NCBI RefSeq assembly: GCF_016623495.1
Contig: NZ_JAEHHL010000006.1
Location: forward strand, 186,001 to 250,000
Direction: 5' to 3'
Origin: Thermohalobaculum xanthum
GTDB taxonomy: Bacteria > Pseudomonadota > Alphaproteobacteria > Rhodobacterales > Rhodobacteraceae
Length of the DNA: 64,000 nucleotides
A program made the position numbers and the translations under genes. The notes beneath the pieces were generated by a model. That model worked only from the letters and a program-made list of their open reading frames with translations. It did no database searches and was not told where the DNA came from. Positions 7,500 through 16,326 of the stretch are shown in pieces; positions within the stretch are counted from its first letter, which is position 1; each line of letters starts with the position of its first letter.

Positions 7500-8915
7500 T
7501 CAGTTCGATGCGACGTTGGCGGCCTGCAGGAAGATCTGCGGAAGGATCTGGCTGATGACCCGGTTCCACGACGTGATCGGCTGTTCGGCGACGAACACCA
7601 CATCGTTGGGATGAATTTCGAGCCGGGTCGCGGATGCGAAGTTCACCGCGTTCTCGGCATTGAGATGATAGGCCGTGAGCTTGCCCATCAGCCGCGGATC
7701 GCTGGCGGCGCGGATGACATAGATTTCCGAGAAATCGGCCGTCTCGATCGCAAGGCCCTGGATGTCCTTGTGGAACATCACCTCGGCAAGGCTGGCCCTG
7801 CGCTCGAACGGCAGCGGCACCCGCTGGGCGCGCCGCACCTCGCCGGTCACGTAGGCGAAGTTCTGCTCGACCGCGCCGAGCTCGAGCCTGCGCTCGAAGA
7901 TCGCGCGCTCCTCGGCAAGCCGCTGCAGCTCGTTATCCTGAACCTGCGAAAGCACATTGGTCAGCGTCAGCGCGCTTTGCGTCTGCTGGATCTGCGACTG
8001 GCGCAATGCAAGCTGCTGGTCGAAGAAGAGCTGCGCGGCGGCCTCGCTGAACTCGGAGACGACCTGGATGCTGTCACCGTCGCGCATCACCACCTGGCGT
8101 GCCGTGGGGTCGGAGAGGAAGCGCTCGCCGCCGATCTGGTAGACTTCGTTCCCGCGGAACAGCTGGACCTTCGCGACCGAGGGGTCGCTGACCCTCAGCC
8201 CGCCCGCCGCCTGGATCGCTTCGTGCAGGTAGAGGGGCGTCAGCGTAATCGGGACCAGTTGCGGTGAGCCCACGTCGCCGCCCACCGAGATGCGCTGCGA
8301 GTTGAACTCCGCCACTTCGAGCGAGAACGAGGGATCGATCCCCGCTGCGACGAGGGCGCGGAAGATCGCTGCCTCGGCGTCCGGCGTGGTCAGGCCGCCG
8401 ATCTGGACGCGGCCGACGTCGGGAATGGCGATGGAGCCGTCGTCCTGGACGACATATCCCTGACGCTTGGACTGTGCATTGATCAGCGCCGGGAGGTCGT
8501 TGAGCGTCGCGGGTGCGTTGACCGACAGCAGCACGACGTCGGCGGGACCGATGCGATAGGGCTCGGGCGCCGCAAGCGGCGGGAAGCGGTCGGGGATGAA
8601 GTCCGGGCGTCGCTCGGGCAGGAACTGCGGCTCGGGCGGCGGGATCAGGGTGTCCGGCACGGATGACCGAACGGCATTGCGGGTGCGCTCGGCCGCGCCG
8701 GGCTGAAGCGCGAGCGGAAGCCGCGCCGGGATGTAGGGCTGAAGGTTCGCGGCGCGCGCGGTCTCCTCGGTCAGGACGATGACCTCGACATCGTAGTCGG
8801 TCCCCTTGGCGTCGCCGAGCGGCGAGCCGTCGCGCACCTGTGGCGACGTGTAGACCACCCCACAACCCGCCATGCTCAGCGCGAGCACGACCGGAATCAT
8901 TCCCCTCATCGCCAT
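7500..8915 (-). CDS. Wza-like polysaccharide export outer-membrane lipoprotein
   Basis: A 471-residue protein with a lipoprotein signal: MAMRGMIPVVLALSMAGC, lipidated Cys18. The central part carries the polysaccharide-export (Poly_export) pattern YRIGPADVVLLSV at about 122-134 followed by SLBB-type repeats (IPDVGRVQIGGLT; ISVGGDVGSP; LHEAIQAAGGL). The family forms the octameric outer-membrane channel for capsule or exopolysaccharide. A GGGGAGA Shine-Dalgarno sits about 6 bases before the ATG at 8915. No tyrosine kinase (Wzc), Wzx/Wzy or glycosyltransferase genes lie in the window, so this is an orphan exporter subunit. The next gene, divergent, is a peptidoglycan amidase. Confidence 0.88.
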   Translation of the reverse strand: MAMRGMIPVVLALSMAGCGVVYTSPQVRDGSPLGDAKGTDYDVEVIVLTEETARAANLQPYIPARLPLALQPGAAERTRNAVRSSVPDTLIPPPEPQFLPERRPDFIPDRFPPLAAPEPYRIGPADVVLLSVNAPATLNDLPALINAQSKRQGYVVQDDGSIAIPDVGRVQIGGLTTPDAEAAIFRALVAAGIDPSFSLEVAEFNSQRISVGGDVGSPQLVPITLTPLYLHEAIQAAGGLRVSDPSVAKVQLFRGNEVYQIGGERFLSDPTARQVVMRDGDSIQVVSEFSEAAAQLFFDQQLALRQSQIQQTQSALTLTNVLSQVQDNELQRLAEERAIFERRLELGAVEQNFAYVTGEVRRAQRVPLPFERRASLAEVMFHKDIQGLAIETADFSEIYVIRAASDPRLMGKLTAYHLNAENAVNFASATRLEIHPNDVVFVAEQPITSWNRVISQILPQIFLQAANVASN

Positions 8916-9071
8916 CGGCGTCTCCCCACCTCGCCAGTATGATCTCCCCGAGCCAAGGTCTTAGCATCGGGCAGGGATCGGGTTAAGCGTGAATTGCCCG
9001 GAGCGATTCGGACGGTGCGATTGCAGCACGGGCGTGCCTTGAGCGACACGGCCGGGGAGGCGTGCGACGGG

Positions 9072-9845
9072 ATGACCAAGGGTGATGGTGCCACTGCGCC
9101 GGTCGAGCGGCCGAGCCCGAACCAGGGGCCGCGCCGCGGCGGCGCGCGTGCCGACATGGTGGTCCTGCACTACACCGGGATGAGTGACTGCGCGGGTGCG
9201 CTTGACCGGCTCTGCGACCCGTCGGCAGAAGTCAGCGCGCACTACGTGGTCGACTTGAACGGGCGGATCTTCGCACTCGTGCCCGAGAGTGCGCGCGCTT
9301 GGCACGCCGGCGTCGCCGCGTGGGGCGCGGTGACGGACGTGAACTCGCGCTCGATCGGGATCGAGATCGTGAATCCGGGGCACGAGCTTGGCCATCCGCC
9401 GTTCCCCGAGCCGCAGATGCTGGCGGTCGAGCGGCTTCTTGCTGGCATCCTCGAGCGCCACGCCATCGCGCCGGAACGCGTCGTCGGGCATGCCTGTGTC
9501 GCACCCGGGCGCAAGCGCGACCCGGGCGAGAAGTTCGACTGGCGCAGGCTTGCCCGTGCAGGGCTCTCGGTCTGGCTCGACGCCGACGACACCGCGCAGC
9601 CCGACGGCCCCGCCGACCCCGCCGCGTTTCGCGACGCGGCGCGGCGCTTCGGCTATCCGGTCGGCGAGGGCGCCGGGTGGGACGATGCATTGCGCGCGGT
9701 CTGGGCCTCCTTCGCGATGCGGTTCCGGCCAGCCGACGCGGCACGAGGCGCGCTCCCGGGGCGCGCGGCGCTGCGGCATCTCGAACGCCTCGCCGCGTCC
9801 TGGCCCGTGGCACCGGAACGCGCGTCATCGATCTCTGCCGATTGA
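9072..9845 (+). CDS. N-acetylmuramoyl-L-alanine amidase, AmpD/AmiD type
   Basis: A 257-residue Amidase_2 domain protein that cleaves between MurNAc and the peptide stem. Zinc ligands and catalytic residues are visible: H33 (VVLHYTG), H140 (VVGHACV) and D150 (RKRDPGEKFDW), with the proton-relay glutamate E98 (SIGIEIV). The C-terminal ~70 residues resemble a peptidoglycan-binding helix bundle (FRDAARRFGYP). No signal peptide or lipobox is evident, so a cytosolic AmpD-like recycling role fits better than an exported AmiD. The start at 9072 (MTKGDG) is chosen over an upstream in-frame start at 8994. The 3' end lies only 31 bases before the RNase P RNA gene. Confidence 0.87.
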   Translation: MTKGDGATAPVERPSPNQGPRRGGARADMVVLHYTGMSDCAGALDRLCDPSAEVSAHYVVDLNGRIFALVPESARAWHAGVAAWGAVTDVNSRSIGIEIVNPGHELGHPPFPEPQMLAVERLLAGILERHAIAPERVVGHACVAPGRKRDPGEKFDWRRLARAGLSVWLDADDTAQPDGPADPAAFRDAARRFGYPVGEGAGWDDALRAVWASFAMRFRPADAARGALPGRAALRHLERLAASWPVAPERASSISAD

Positions 9846-9876
9846 CCTGCGGCGCGGCAACCCTTACCTCAGCGCT

Positions 9877-10271
9877 GCGGGCGATCGGATGGCCGCGCTG
9901 CCGCGCAAGCGGCGGTGAGGAAAGTCCGGGCTCCACGGAGGCACGGTGCCGGGTAACACCCGGCGGGGGAGGGCTTCGGTCCGGAACCTCAGGGAAAGCG
10001 CCACAGAGATCAGACCGCCGGGGCTTTGGTCCCGGCAAGGGTGAAACGGCGAGGTAAGAGCTCACCGCGCCCCCGGCAACGGGGGCGGCACGGCAAGCCC
10101 CACCGGGAGCAAGATCAGATAGGGACGACAGGGGCCATCGCGCTCCGGGGCCGCCTCCGGTCCGTCGTCCGGGTAGATCGCGCGAGGCCGCGGGCGACCG
10201 CGGTCCCAGATGAATGGCCATCGCCGCATGCTTCGGCGCGCGGCACAGAACCCGGCTTACAGATCGCCCGC
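9877..10271 (+). ncRNA. rnpB: RNase P RNA (bacterial type A)
   Basis: The catalytic RNA of ribonuclease P, which trims the 5' leader of tRNA precursors. The universal 5' core GAGGAAAGTCCGGGCTCCAC lies at 9917-9936 and the partner 3' core ACAGAACCCGGCTTAC at 10245-10260; they form helix P4. The ends pair as helix P1: GCGGGCGATC (9877-9886) with GATCGCCCGC (10262-10271). The internal AGGGTGAAACGGCGAGGTAA segment is also typical. The length of about 395 bases is normal. The promoter probably lies inside the end of the amidase gene, since only 31 bases separate them. Confidence 0.96.
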
Positions 10272-10463
10272 ACCCCACGATTGTGGAAACCGCCGCCTGG
10301 TGCCGGGCCGCTCGTTGGAGCGGATTCCATTTTCTCCCAGACCGACGGAAAGCCTTGATTCGAGCGTCATCGGCCCGCACTTGCATCCCGGATTCGCGGC
10401 GTTCATTCTGATATCGTGCCCGAGCGCCTTTATTGTCGACAGTTATGGAATGATGTTCTTTTT
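10272..10463. other. Intergenic stretch without a recognisable gene
   Basis: This lies between the end of rnpB and the promoter region of the dcw cluster. I see no coding frame with sensible composition and no clear hairpin-plus-T-run terminator for rnpB, though a terminator of another type is expected. Confidence 0.5.
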
Positions 10464-10494
10464 TTGTTCCAGTTAAAGACATCTTGATTATAAA
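10464..10494 (+). promoter_or_regulatory. Candidate promoter P1 of the dcw cluster
   Basis: TTGTTC (10464-10469) and TTATAA (10488-10493), 18 bases apart, lie in a strikingly AT-rich stretch. The start of transcription would fall inside the TTTGGG repeats that follow, which is the geometry expected for repression by MraZ. Confidence 0.4.
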
Positions 10495-10521
10495 TTTGGG
10501 AGGGTTTGGGGAGGATTTGGG
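10495..10521 (+). promoter_or_regulatory. Three direct TTTGGG repeats: probable MraZ-binding repeats
   Basis: TTTGGG occurs at 10495-10500, 10505-10510 and 10516-10521. The period is 10 and 11 bases, one helical turn, so all copies face the same side of the DNA. MraZ is known to bind tandem TGGG-type boxes spaced by about 10 bases upstream of its own gene and to repress the dcw operon. Here the boxes are TTTGGGAG or TTTGGGGAG and lie about 360 bases before mraZ. Confidence 0.7.
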
Positions 10522-10531
10522 AGAAATATCC

Positions 10532-10560
10532 TTGTAGGGGGAAGTTCCTCCGGGTATAAG
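10532..10560 (+). promoter_or_regulatory. Candidate promoter P2 of the dcw cluster
   Basis: TTGTAG (10532-10537) and TATAAG (10555-10560) are separated by 17 bases, a better -10 match than P1. It lies 11 bases downstream of the last TTTGGG repeat and would give a leader of about 315 bases. Confidence 0.45.
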
Positions 10561-10690
10561 AATCATACGGAGGCGGGCAGACCGAAAAAATCAGGCACCC
10601 GATGCACTTCCGGTAACGACAAGACCACGAATGGCAGGCGCGTCAGACGAGCAGGACACACAGGCAAGAGCGACTGGCGAGCGAGGGACG

Positions 10691-10756
10691 CGGGGCGGAC
10701 GTGGTGGCCAAAGGCCCTGTCCGCCCCGTTGCGTTAAGGCGGGGCCGCCGCCCCGC
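10691..10756 (+). promoter_or_regulatory. Two consecutive GC-rich hairpins in the mraZ leader
   Basis: CGGGGCGGAC (10691-10700) pairs perfectly with GTCCGCCCCG (10719-10728); its loop holds a nested GGCC-AAA-GGCC hairpin. Ten bases later GCGGGGC (10739-10745) pairs with GCCCCGC (10750-10756) around 4 bases. Together they would structure the long 5' leader of the cluster. There is no T-run, so attenuation by classical termination is not obvious. Confidence 0.45.
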
Positions 10757-10881
10757 AGCGGCTCTCGGGCCGGCACGGCGGAAGGATCGCGGGGGCGTTC
10801 CTGGAACGGGATGGCGGCGGGTCGCCGCAGAAATGATGCTGGGGTGGCCCCCGTCGCCCCGGAGTGCGCGGTCGGAGCGGG

Positions 10882-11358
10882 ATGGCGGGGTCGATGCCGA
10901 CGGTCTTTTCAGGCACACATCCCCACAAGGTCGAGCCCAGGGGACGGGTCTCGATCCCGGCTGACTTTCGCCGCGTGCTGCGCGAGGCCGAGGCAGCCGA
11001 GGTTTTCCTCGTGCCGCAGCTGCGCGACGAGCGCGCGCACATGTTCTTCACCGAAAAGAGCCTGAGATCCTACATCCGAAGCTTCGATGACATGGATCTC
11101 GATGCCGAGCAGCAACGGGCAATCGACGAGGTGATCACCGGCGAGGCGCGCTCGCTCGCGATCGACGACCTCGGCCGGATCGTAATCCCCGAGGAATACC
11201 GCAATTCGATCGGCGTCGGCGCGGAATGCGTGTTTGTCGGGGGCGGATCCTATTTCGAGATGTGGGAGCCCGCCGCCCATGCCGAATACCGCCGGGCCCA
11301 GCGCGAACTGGCGCGCGACATCATCCGCTCGAACCGCATCAAGGAGCTTCCGGTATGA
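10882..11358 (+). CDS. mraZ: MraZ, transcriptional regulator of the division cluster
   Basis: A 158-residue protein with two SpoVT/AbrB-like domains: [20 protein letters not shown] at the N-terminus and a second copy with [14 protein letters not shown] in the middle. The family assembles into a ring that binds tandem TGGG-type repeats and represses the dcw operon. The matching repeats lie at 10495-10521, so autoregulation is likely. ATG at 10882 has GGAG upstream; ATG at 10894 is an alternative. The stop overlaps the rsmH start as ATGA. This is the first gene of the cluster. Confidence 0.93.
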   Translation: MAGSMPTVFSGTHPHKVEPRGRVSIPADFRRVLREAEAAEVFLVPQLRDERAHMFFTEKSLRSYIRSFDDMDLDAEQQRAIDEVITGEARSLAIDDLGRIVIPEEYRNSIGVGAECVFVGGGSYFEMWEPAAHAEYRRAQRELARDIIRSNRIKELPV

Positions 11359-12383
11359 GCGCGGCGGCGGCATCCAGGCCGGCGCCGCATGTTCCCGTGC
11401 TGCTTGGGCCGGTGCTCGAGGCGCTCGCACCCATCAAGGGTGGGACCTTCATCGACGGGACTTTCGGCGCCGGCGGCTACACGCGCGCCCTGCTGGATGC
11501 GGGGGCTGCCCGTGTGATCGCGATCGACCGTGATCCAACCGCCGTCGCGGCGGGCGCACCGCTCGTGGCCGAGGCCGGAGCGCGTCTGACCCTTGTCGAG
11601 GATACGTTCGAGCGGCTCGACGAGATCGCCGAGGAGGCCGGAGCGCCCCGGGTCGATGGTGTCGTCCTCGATATCGGCGTGTCGTCGATGCAGCTCGATC
11701 AGGCCGCGCGCGGCTTCTCGTTCCTCCGCGACGGACCGCTCGACATGCGCATGGGCGACGACGGGCCGTCAGCGGCCGACGTCGTGAACCGCGCCTCCGA
11801 AGGGGAGATCGCGGACATCCTTTACGGCTTCGGCGAGGAGCGGGCGTCGCGGCGCATCGCGCGCGCGATCGTGACGGCCCGGTCGGACGCGCCGATCGGG
11901 CGAACGGCCGAGCTCGCCGAGATCGTCGCGGGCTGCCTGCCGCGGCCGAAGCCCGGGCAGCCGCACGCCGCGACGCGAAGCTTCCAGGCCTTGCGGATCG
12001 CCGTGAACGACGAACTCGGGCAACTCGTCCGCGCGCTTGCCGCGGCCGAGCGCGTCCTGTCACCGGGCGGCCGTCTGGCGGTGGTCACCTTCCACTCGCT
12101 CGAGGACCGCATCGTCAAGCGCTACCTGGCAGCCGCCTCGGGGCGGGCGGGCCAGGGCTCGCGCCACTTGCCGGCGCGCGAGATGCCCGAGCCCCGTTTC
12201 GAGCGACCCGCCAAGGCGGTGGATCCGGATGCCGCCGAGCTCGCGGCCAATCCGCGCTCGCGGTCCGCCCGGCTGCGCTGGGCGCGCCGCACCGCTGCAA
12301 CGCCCGTCGCGCTTGCGCCCGAGACGCTTGGCCTGCCCCGCGCGCCGGTTGCCTCCGAGCTGTTCGGAGGGCGGGCGCCATGA
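11355..12383 (+). CDS. rsmH: 16S rRNA (cytosine(1402)-N(4))-methyltransferase
   Basis: A 342-residue SAM-dependent enzyme (formerly MraW) that methylates N4 of C1402 in the ribosomal P site. The N-terminal [13 protein letters not shown] and the SAM-binding [13 protein letters not shown] are characteristic. So are [15 protein letters not shown], the PLDMRM segment and [14 protein letters not shown] near the C-terminus. It starts 4 bases inside mraZ (ATGA) and its own stop overlaps ftsL in the same way, so translation is probably coupled through all three genes. Confidence 0.97.
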   Translation: MSAAAASRPAPHVPVLLGPVLEALAPIKGGTFIDGTFGAGGYTRALLDAGAARVIAIDRDPTAVAAGAPLVAEAGARLTLVEDTFERLDEIAEEAGAPRVDGVVLDIGVSSMQLDQAARGFSFLRDGPLDMRMGDDGPSAADVVNRASEGEIADILYGFGEERASRRIARAIVTARSDAPIGRTAELAEIVAGCLPRPKPGQPHAATRSFQALRIAVNDELGQLVRALAAAERVLSPGGRLAVVTFHSLEDRIVKRYLAAASGRAGQGSRHLPAREMPEPRFERPAKAVDPDAAELAANPRSRSARLRWARRTAATPVALAPETLGLPRAPVASELFGGRAP

Positions 12384-13045
12384 AGCGTTTGCTGGCCGCG
12401 CTCTCGGTTCTTGCGGTGGTGGCGATCGCCGCCTGGACCTATGACATCAATTACCGCACCAAGAACGCCTTGCGCGAGGTCGACCGCCTGCGTGCCGAAA
12501 TCGCGATGCGCCACGAAGAGCAACAGGTGCTTCGGGTGGAATGGGCGTATCTCAACCGCCCCGACCGGCTGAAGCGCCTTGTCGAGATGAACAACGATCG
12601 GCTGGGGCTCGTTCCGATCGGCCCCGAGCGCTTCGGCGACGTGGCGAGCGTTCCGTTCCCGCCGCCGCCCGAGGTCGATCCGCTGGAGGCGGCACTCGCG
12701 GCTGCAACGGCCGCGGGCGCCTTCATTCCCACGCCTGCGAAGACCAGCATCGATCCTGCCGCGGCCGCGGCCGAGCGGCTGGACGGAGGCGTGGCCTTCT
12801 TCCCGGTGAGGCTCGCGGCCGGTGGCCCGGCAGATGCCGCGCTCGCGCTGCCTGCCGCAGTTGGTCCGGCCGCAAATCATGGCGCCGCCCCGGATGCCGA
12901 GCCAGCACTGGCGCTCGCGTCTGCCGAGGTCGAGGCCCCGCAAACGCAGGAATCGGGGAATGCTGCGGCACAAACGGATGCCGTATCCGGCGCCGTGGTC
13001 GCGGCGGTTCCGATGCCGCCCCGGAGGCCGGAGGCGCTGCGGTGA
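12380..13045 (+). CDS. ftsL: Cell division protein FtsL with long C-terminal tail
   Basis: A bitopic divisome protein that joins FtsB and FtsQ and helps activate FtsWI. A short cytoplasmic end is followed by a transmembrane helix at about 4-20. A heptad-rich region comes at about 25-60 ([20 protein letters not shown]), then the conserved [10 protein letters not shown]. At 221 residues it is roughly twice the length of enterobacterial FtsL. The extra ~120 residues are Ala/Pro-rich, probably disordered and periplasmic, and end in [11 protein letters not shown]. Position between rsmH and ftsI supports the call strongly. It overlaps rsmH by 4 bases and ftsI by 4 bases (GTGA). Confidence 0.9.
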   Translation: MKRLLAALSVLAVVAIAAWTYDINYRTKNALREVDRLRAEIAMRHEEQQVLRVEWAYLNRPDRLKRLVEMNNDRLGLVPIGPERFGDVASVPFPPPPEVDPLEAALAAATAAGAFIPTPAKTSIDPAAAAAERLDGGVAFFPVRLAAGGPADAALALPAAVGPAANHGAAPDAEPALALASAEVEAPQTQESGNAAAQTDAVSGAVVAAVPMPPRRPEALR

Positions 13046-14778
13046 CCGATATCGCCGCCACCCCACAGCGGCGCCAGGCCTCGCCGAAGAATCGGACGGG
13101 CCGCGCCACCGCGCGACCGCGGGACGACTGGCGCCTGATGCTCATCGTTGCGGTCTTCATGCTCTGTTATGGAGCGGTCGCCGTCAGGATGGGGGCAATG
13201 GCGATCTCCGAGCCCGAGGAGCCGCGCCTTGCCGGCTACGGCGGGGCCGAGCCGGTTCGTGGCGAGATCGTCGACCGCAACGGCGCCTTGATCGCGGCCA
13301 ACCTTCCGGCCTGGTCCCTCTACGCCCATCCCGCCGAGCTCAAGGACCCGCTCGCGACCGCGCAGGAGCTTGCCGGGATCTTTCCCGACATGTCCGAGGC
13401 GGAGCTCGTGCGCCTGCTGACCTCGCGAAATGATTTCGTCTGGGTCCGCCGGCCGATCACGCCGCGCCAGAAGGCGGCTGTGCAGGATCTTGGCCGGCCG
13501 GGGCTTTTCTTCGGAGCGCGCGATATGCGCTTCTATCCTGCCGGCCAGGCGGCGGCGCATATCGTCGGTGGGGTGCGCGCGCAAAGCGAGGGTGTCCGGC
13601 ATGCCGAGCTGGTCGGATCGGGCGGCATCGAGCGCTACTTCGACGAGCGTCTGCGCGACCCGGCCCGGGCGGGCGATGCGCTTCGGCTGTCGATCGATCT
13701 TGGTGCGCAGCAGGCAATGCGCGAGGTCCTGAGCGCCGAGGTCTCGCGCCTCGGTGCGAAGGGGGCAACCGGCATCATCATGAATGTCCGGACCGGCGAG
13801 ATCGTCACCATGGTCTCGCTGCCCGATTTCGACCCGAACGCGCGGCCCTCAGCCGCGGATGGCAAGGGCGCCGCCAACCCGCGGTTCAACCGCGCGGTCC
13901 AGGGCGTCTATGAGCTTGGTTCGGTGTTCAAGGTGCTGACGGCGGCGATGGCGCTCGAACTTGGCATCGTCACGCCCGAGACGATGGTCGAGACCGGCTC
14001 GGCGGTCGTGATCGGACGGAACGCCATCCGCGACATGCACCGCATGCCCGAGACGCTGAGCGTCACCGACATCGTGGTGCGATCGTCGAACACCGGGACG
14101 ACGCGGCTTGCGCTCAAGATCGGGGCCGAGCGGATGCGCGGGTTTCTCGACCGCCTGGGAATGTTCGATCCGGTCCCGGTCGAGATTTCCGAGGCGGCCC
14201 GTGCCCGCCCGCTCAAGCCGCCGCGCTGGTCCGAGATCTCGACGGCGACGATTTCGTTCGGCCATGGCCTTTCGGTCTCGCCGCTGCATCTCTCGGCGGC
14301 TTTCGCGACTCTTGCCAATGGCGGGCAGAAGGTGGTGCCCTCCCTGATCCGCGGCGGTAACCAGCCGGGAGAGCGCATCTTCTCCGAGCGCACGTCGCGC
14401 GAGATGATGGCGATCCTGCGCGAGGTCGTTTCGCGCGGCACCGGGCGCCGCACGAATGTCGAGGGCTACGAGGTCGGGGGCAAGACCGGAACCGCCGACA
14501 AGCCTCGCCAGGATGGCCGTGGCTACGAGAAGGACAAGGTGATCGCCACCTTTGCCGCTGTTTTCCCGACATCGGCGCCGGCATATGTGGCGGTGATCTC
14601 GCTCGATGAGCCGGTCGATCGCTCGGGACCTCGACCGATCCGCGAGGCAAGCCGCACCGCCGTTCCCGCGACGGCCGAGGCGATCCGCCGGATCGCCCCC
14701 CTTCTCGGCCTTCGCCCCAAGGGCGGGCGCGTCGCGGCCGAGCTGAAGGTGGCGCCCGTCAGCGTCGCCAGCAACTGA
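13042..14778 (+). CDS. ftsI: Septal peptidoglycan transpeptidase FtsI (PBP3)
   Basis: A 578-residue class B penicillin-binding protein. A cytoplasmic N-terminus is followed by one membrane anchor at about 33-52, a PBP dimerisation domain starting at EIVDRNG, and the transpeptidase domain. The active-site motifs are complete: SxxK with S294 (GSVFK), SxN at 348-350 (SSNT) and KTGT from K481. It crosslinks septal glycan made by FtsW. The GTG start at 13042 overlaps the ftsL stop and sits right in front of the conserved reading frame; no better start is in frame nearby. murE follows after 9 bases. Confidence 0.95.
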   Translation: MTDIAATPQRRQASPKNRTGRATARPRDDWRLMLIVAVFMLCYGAVAVRMGAMAISEPEEPRLAGYGGAEPVRGEIVDRNGALIAANLPAWSLYAHPAELKDPLATAQELAGIFPDMSEAELVRLLTSRNDFVWVRRPITPRQKAAVQDLGRPGLFFGARDMRFYPAGQAAAHIVGGVRAQSEGVRHAELVGSGGIERYFDERLRDPARAGDALRLSIDLGAQQAMREVLSAEVSRLGAKGATGIIMNVRTGEIVTMVSLPDFDPNARPSAADGKGAANPRFNRAVQGVYELGSVFKVLTAAMALELGIVTPETMVETGSAVVIGRNAIRDMHRMPETLSVTDIVVRSSNTGTTRLALKIGAERMRGFLDRLGMFDPVPVEISEAARARPLKPPRWSEISTATISFGHGLSVSPLHLSAAFATLANGGQKVVPSLIRGGNQPGERIFSERTSREMMAILREVVSRGTGRRTNVEGYEVGGKTGTADKPRQDGRGYEKDKVIATFAAVFPTSAPAYVAVISLDEPVDRSGPRPIREASRTAVPATAEAIRRIAPLLGLRPKGGRVAAELKVAPVSVASN

Positions 14779-14787
14779 GGAGAACGG

Positions 14788-16326
14788 ATGGCCGGGACCA
14801 ATCAGACGGCGCAGCGCACACTCGGCGGGCTCGGCCTGCTCGGGCTGCCGGTGGCCGGCGCGACGCCCGATCCTGCCGCCCCCGTCGCCGGCATCGCCGT
14901 CGATAGCCGGGCGGTGCGCGACGGGTTCGTCTTCGTGGCGGTTCCCGGCGTGAAGCTCGACGGTGCGAGCTTCGGTCAGTTCGCCGTCCGTCAGGGCGCG
15001 CTTGCCGTGGTCGCGACGCCGGCCGGTGCCGAGGTGATCCGCGCCGATCTTGGCGAGTTGTCGGTGCCCGTCTTCCTGACCGAGGAGCCGCGCCTGTGGC
15101 TCTCGCGTCTTGCCGCGGCCTTCTACGCCCGTCAGCCCGAGGTGATCGCGGCCGTCACGGGCACGAACGGCAAGACGTCGACCGCGCATTTCCTGCGCGA
15201 GATCTGGGCCGCGGCCGGGTGTCGTGCCGCCGCGATCGGGACGACCGGGGTCGAGGGTGACGGCTTCGCCGAGCCGGGAAGCCACACGACGCCCGAGCCG
15301 GTGTCGCTGCATGCGCTGCTGGCGAGGCTGGCCGAGAAAGGGTGCACCCATGCGGTCATGGAAGCGTCGTCGCATGGATTGGCGCAGCACCGTCTCGACG
15401 GCGTGCGGCTGACCGCGGCGGCGCTCACACATATCACGCGCGACCACCTCGACTACCATGCCAGCTTCGAGGACTACGTGGCGGCCAAGCTGCGCCTGTT
15501 CGGCGCGGTGCTTCCGGTGGGTGGGACTGCGGTCCTCAACGCCGACGATCCGATCTTTCGCGAGGCGCGCACGCTGGCTCAATCGCGCGAGCAGCGGGTG
15601 ATCTCGACCGGCCGCTCGGAAGCCGCTGATCTGCGGATTGCCGAGGCCAGCTACCATGGTGGCGGCCAGTCGGTCACTTTCGTGTTCCAGGGCACGCGCT
15701 ATCCGGTCGAGCTCGCACTGGTCGGGGATTTCCAGGCCGAGAACGTGGCAACTGCCGCGGCGCTTGCGCTCGGCACCGGGCTCGAGGCGCGCGGTGTCTT
15801 CGACGCGCTGCCACACCTGACGGGGGTGCGTGGCCGGATGCAGTTGGCGGCGCGGCGGGCGAATGGCGCGTCGGTCTTCGTGGATTACGCGCACACGCCG
15901 GACGCCCTTGCGTCCGCACTCAAGGCGCTGCGGCCGCATTGCCCGGGGAACCTCGTCGTCGTGTTCGGCGCCGGTGGCGACCGGGACCGCGGGAAGCGCC
16001 CGCTGATGGGGCAGGCCGCCGCGCAGTACGCGGACCAGGTGATCGTGACCGACGACAATCCCCGCTCGGAGCCGCCAGCCGCGATCCGCGGTGCGGTGCT
16101 TGCCGGGTGCCCTGACGCGACCGAGATCGGCGAGCGCGCGGCCGCCATCCTCGCGGGTGTCGATGCATTGCGTGGGCCGGGGGACTGCCTTCTCGTCGCG
16201 GGCAAGGGGCACGAGCAGGGGCAGGAGGTGGCGGGCCGAATTCTGCCGTTCGATGATGTCTCGCAGGCGGCAGCATCCGTCGCGGCGCTCGATGGCGCCG
16301 AGGCAGCGCTGGGAAGCAAGCCATGA
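14788..16326 (+). CDS. murE: UDP-MurNAc-L-Ala-D-Glu:meso-diaminopimelate ligase
   Basis: A 512-residue cytosolic Mur ligase that adds the third amino acid of the stem peptide. The ATP-binding loop GTNGKTS lies at 125-131. The DNPR motif at 423-426 (VTDDNPRSEPP) is the known signature of enzymes that use meso-DAP rather than lysine, as expected for a Gram-negative. The carbamylated-lysine region (YVAAKLRLF) is present. An AGGAG-like ribosome site precedes ATG 14788. The stop overlaps the murF start (ATGA). Confidence 0.97.
   Translation: MAGTNQTAQRTLGGLGLLGLPVAGATPDPAAPVAGIAVDSRAVRDGFVFVAVPGVKLDGASFGQFAVRQGALAVVATPAGAEVIRADLGELSVPVFLTEEPRLWLSRLAAAFYARQPEVIAAVTGTNGKTSTAHFLREIWAAAGCRAAAIGTTGVEGDGFAEPGSHTTPEPVSLHALLARLAEKGCTHAVMEASSHGLAQHRLDGVRLTAAALTHITRDHLDYHASFEDYVAAKLRLFGAVLPVGGTAVLNADDPIFREARTLAQSREQRVISTGRSEAADLRIAEASYHGGGQSVTFVFQGTRYPVELALVGDFQAENVATAAALALGTGLEARGVFDALPHLTGVRGRMQLAARRANGASVFVDYAHTPDALASALKALRPHCPGNLVVVFGAGGDRDRGKRPLMGQAAAQYADQVIVTDDNPRSEPPAAIRGAVLAGCPDATEIGERAAAILAGVDALRGPGDCLLVAGKGHEQGQEVAGRILPFDDVSQAAASVAALDGAEAALGSKP

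Noticed and set aside
10631-11065. 144-codon frame in the mraZ leader running into mraZ
   Set aside because: Its second half is out of frame with the certain mraZ gene, and the first half is Arg/Gly-rich leader sequence that forms hairpins.
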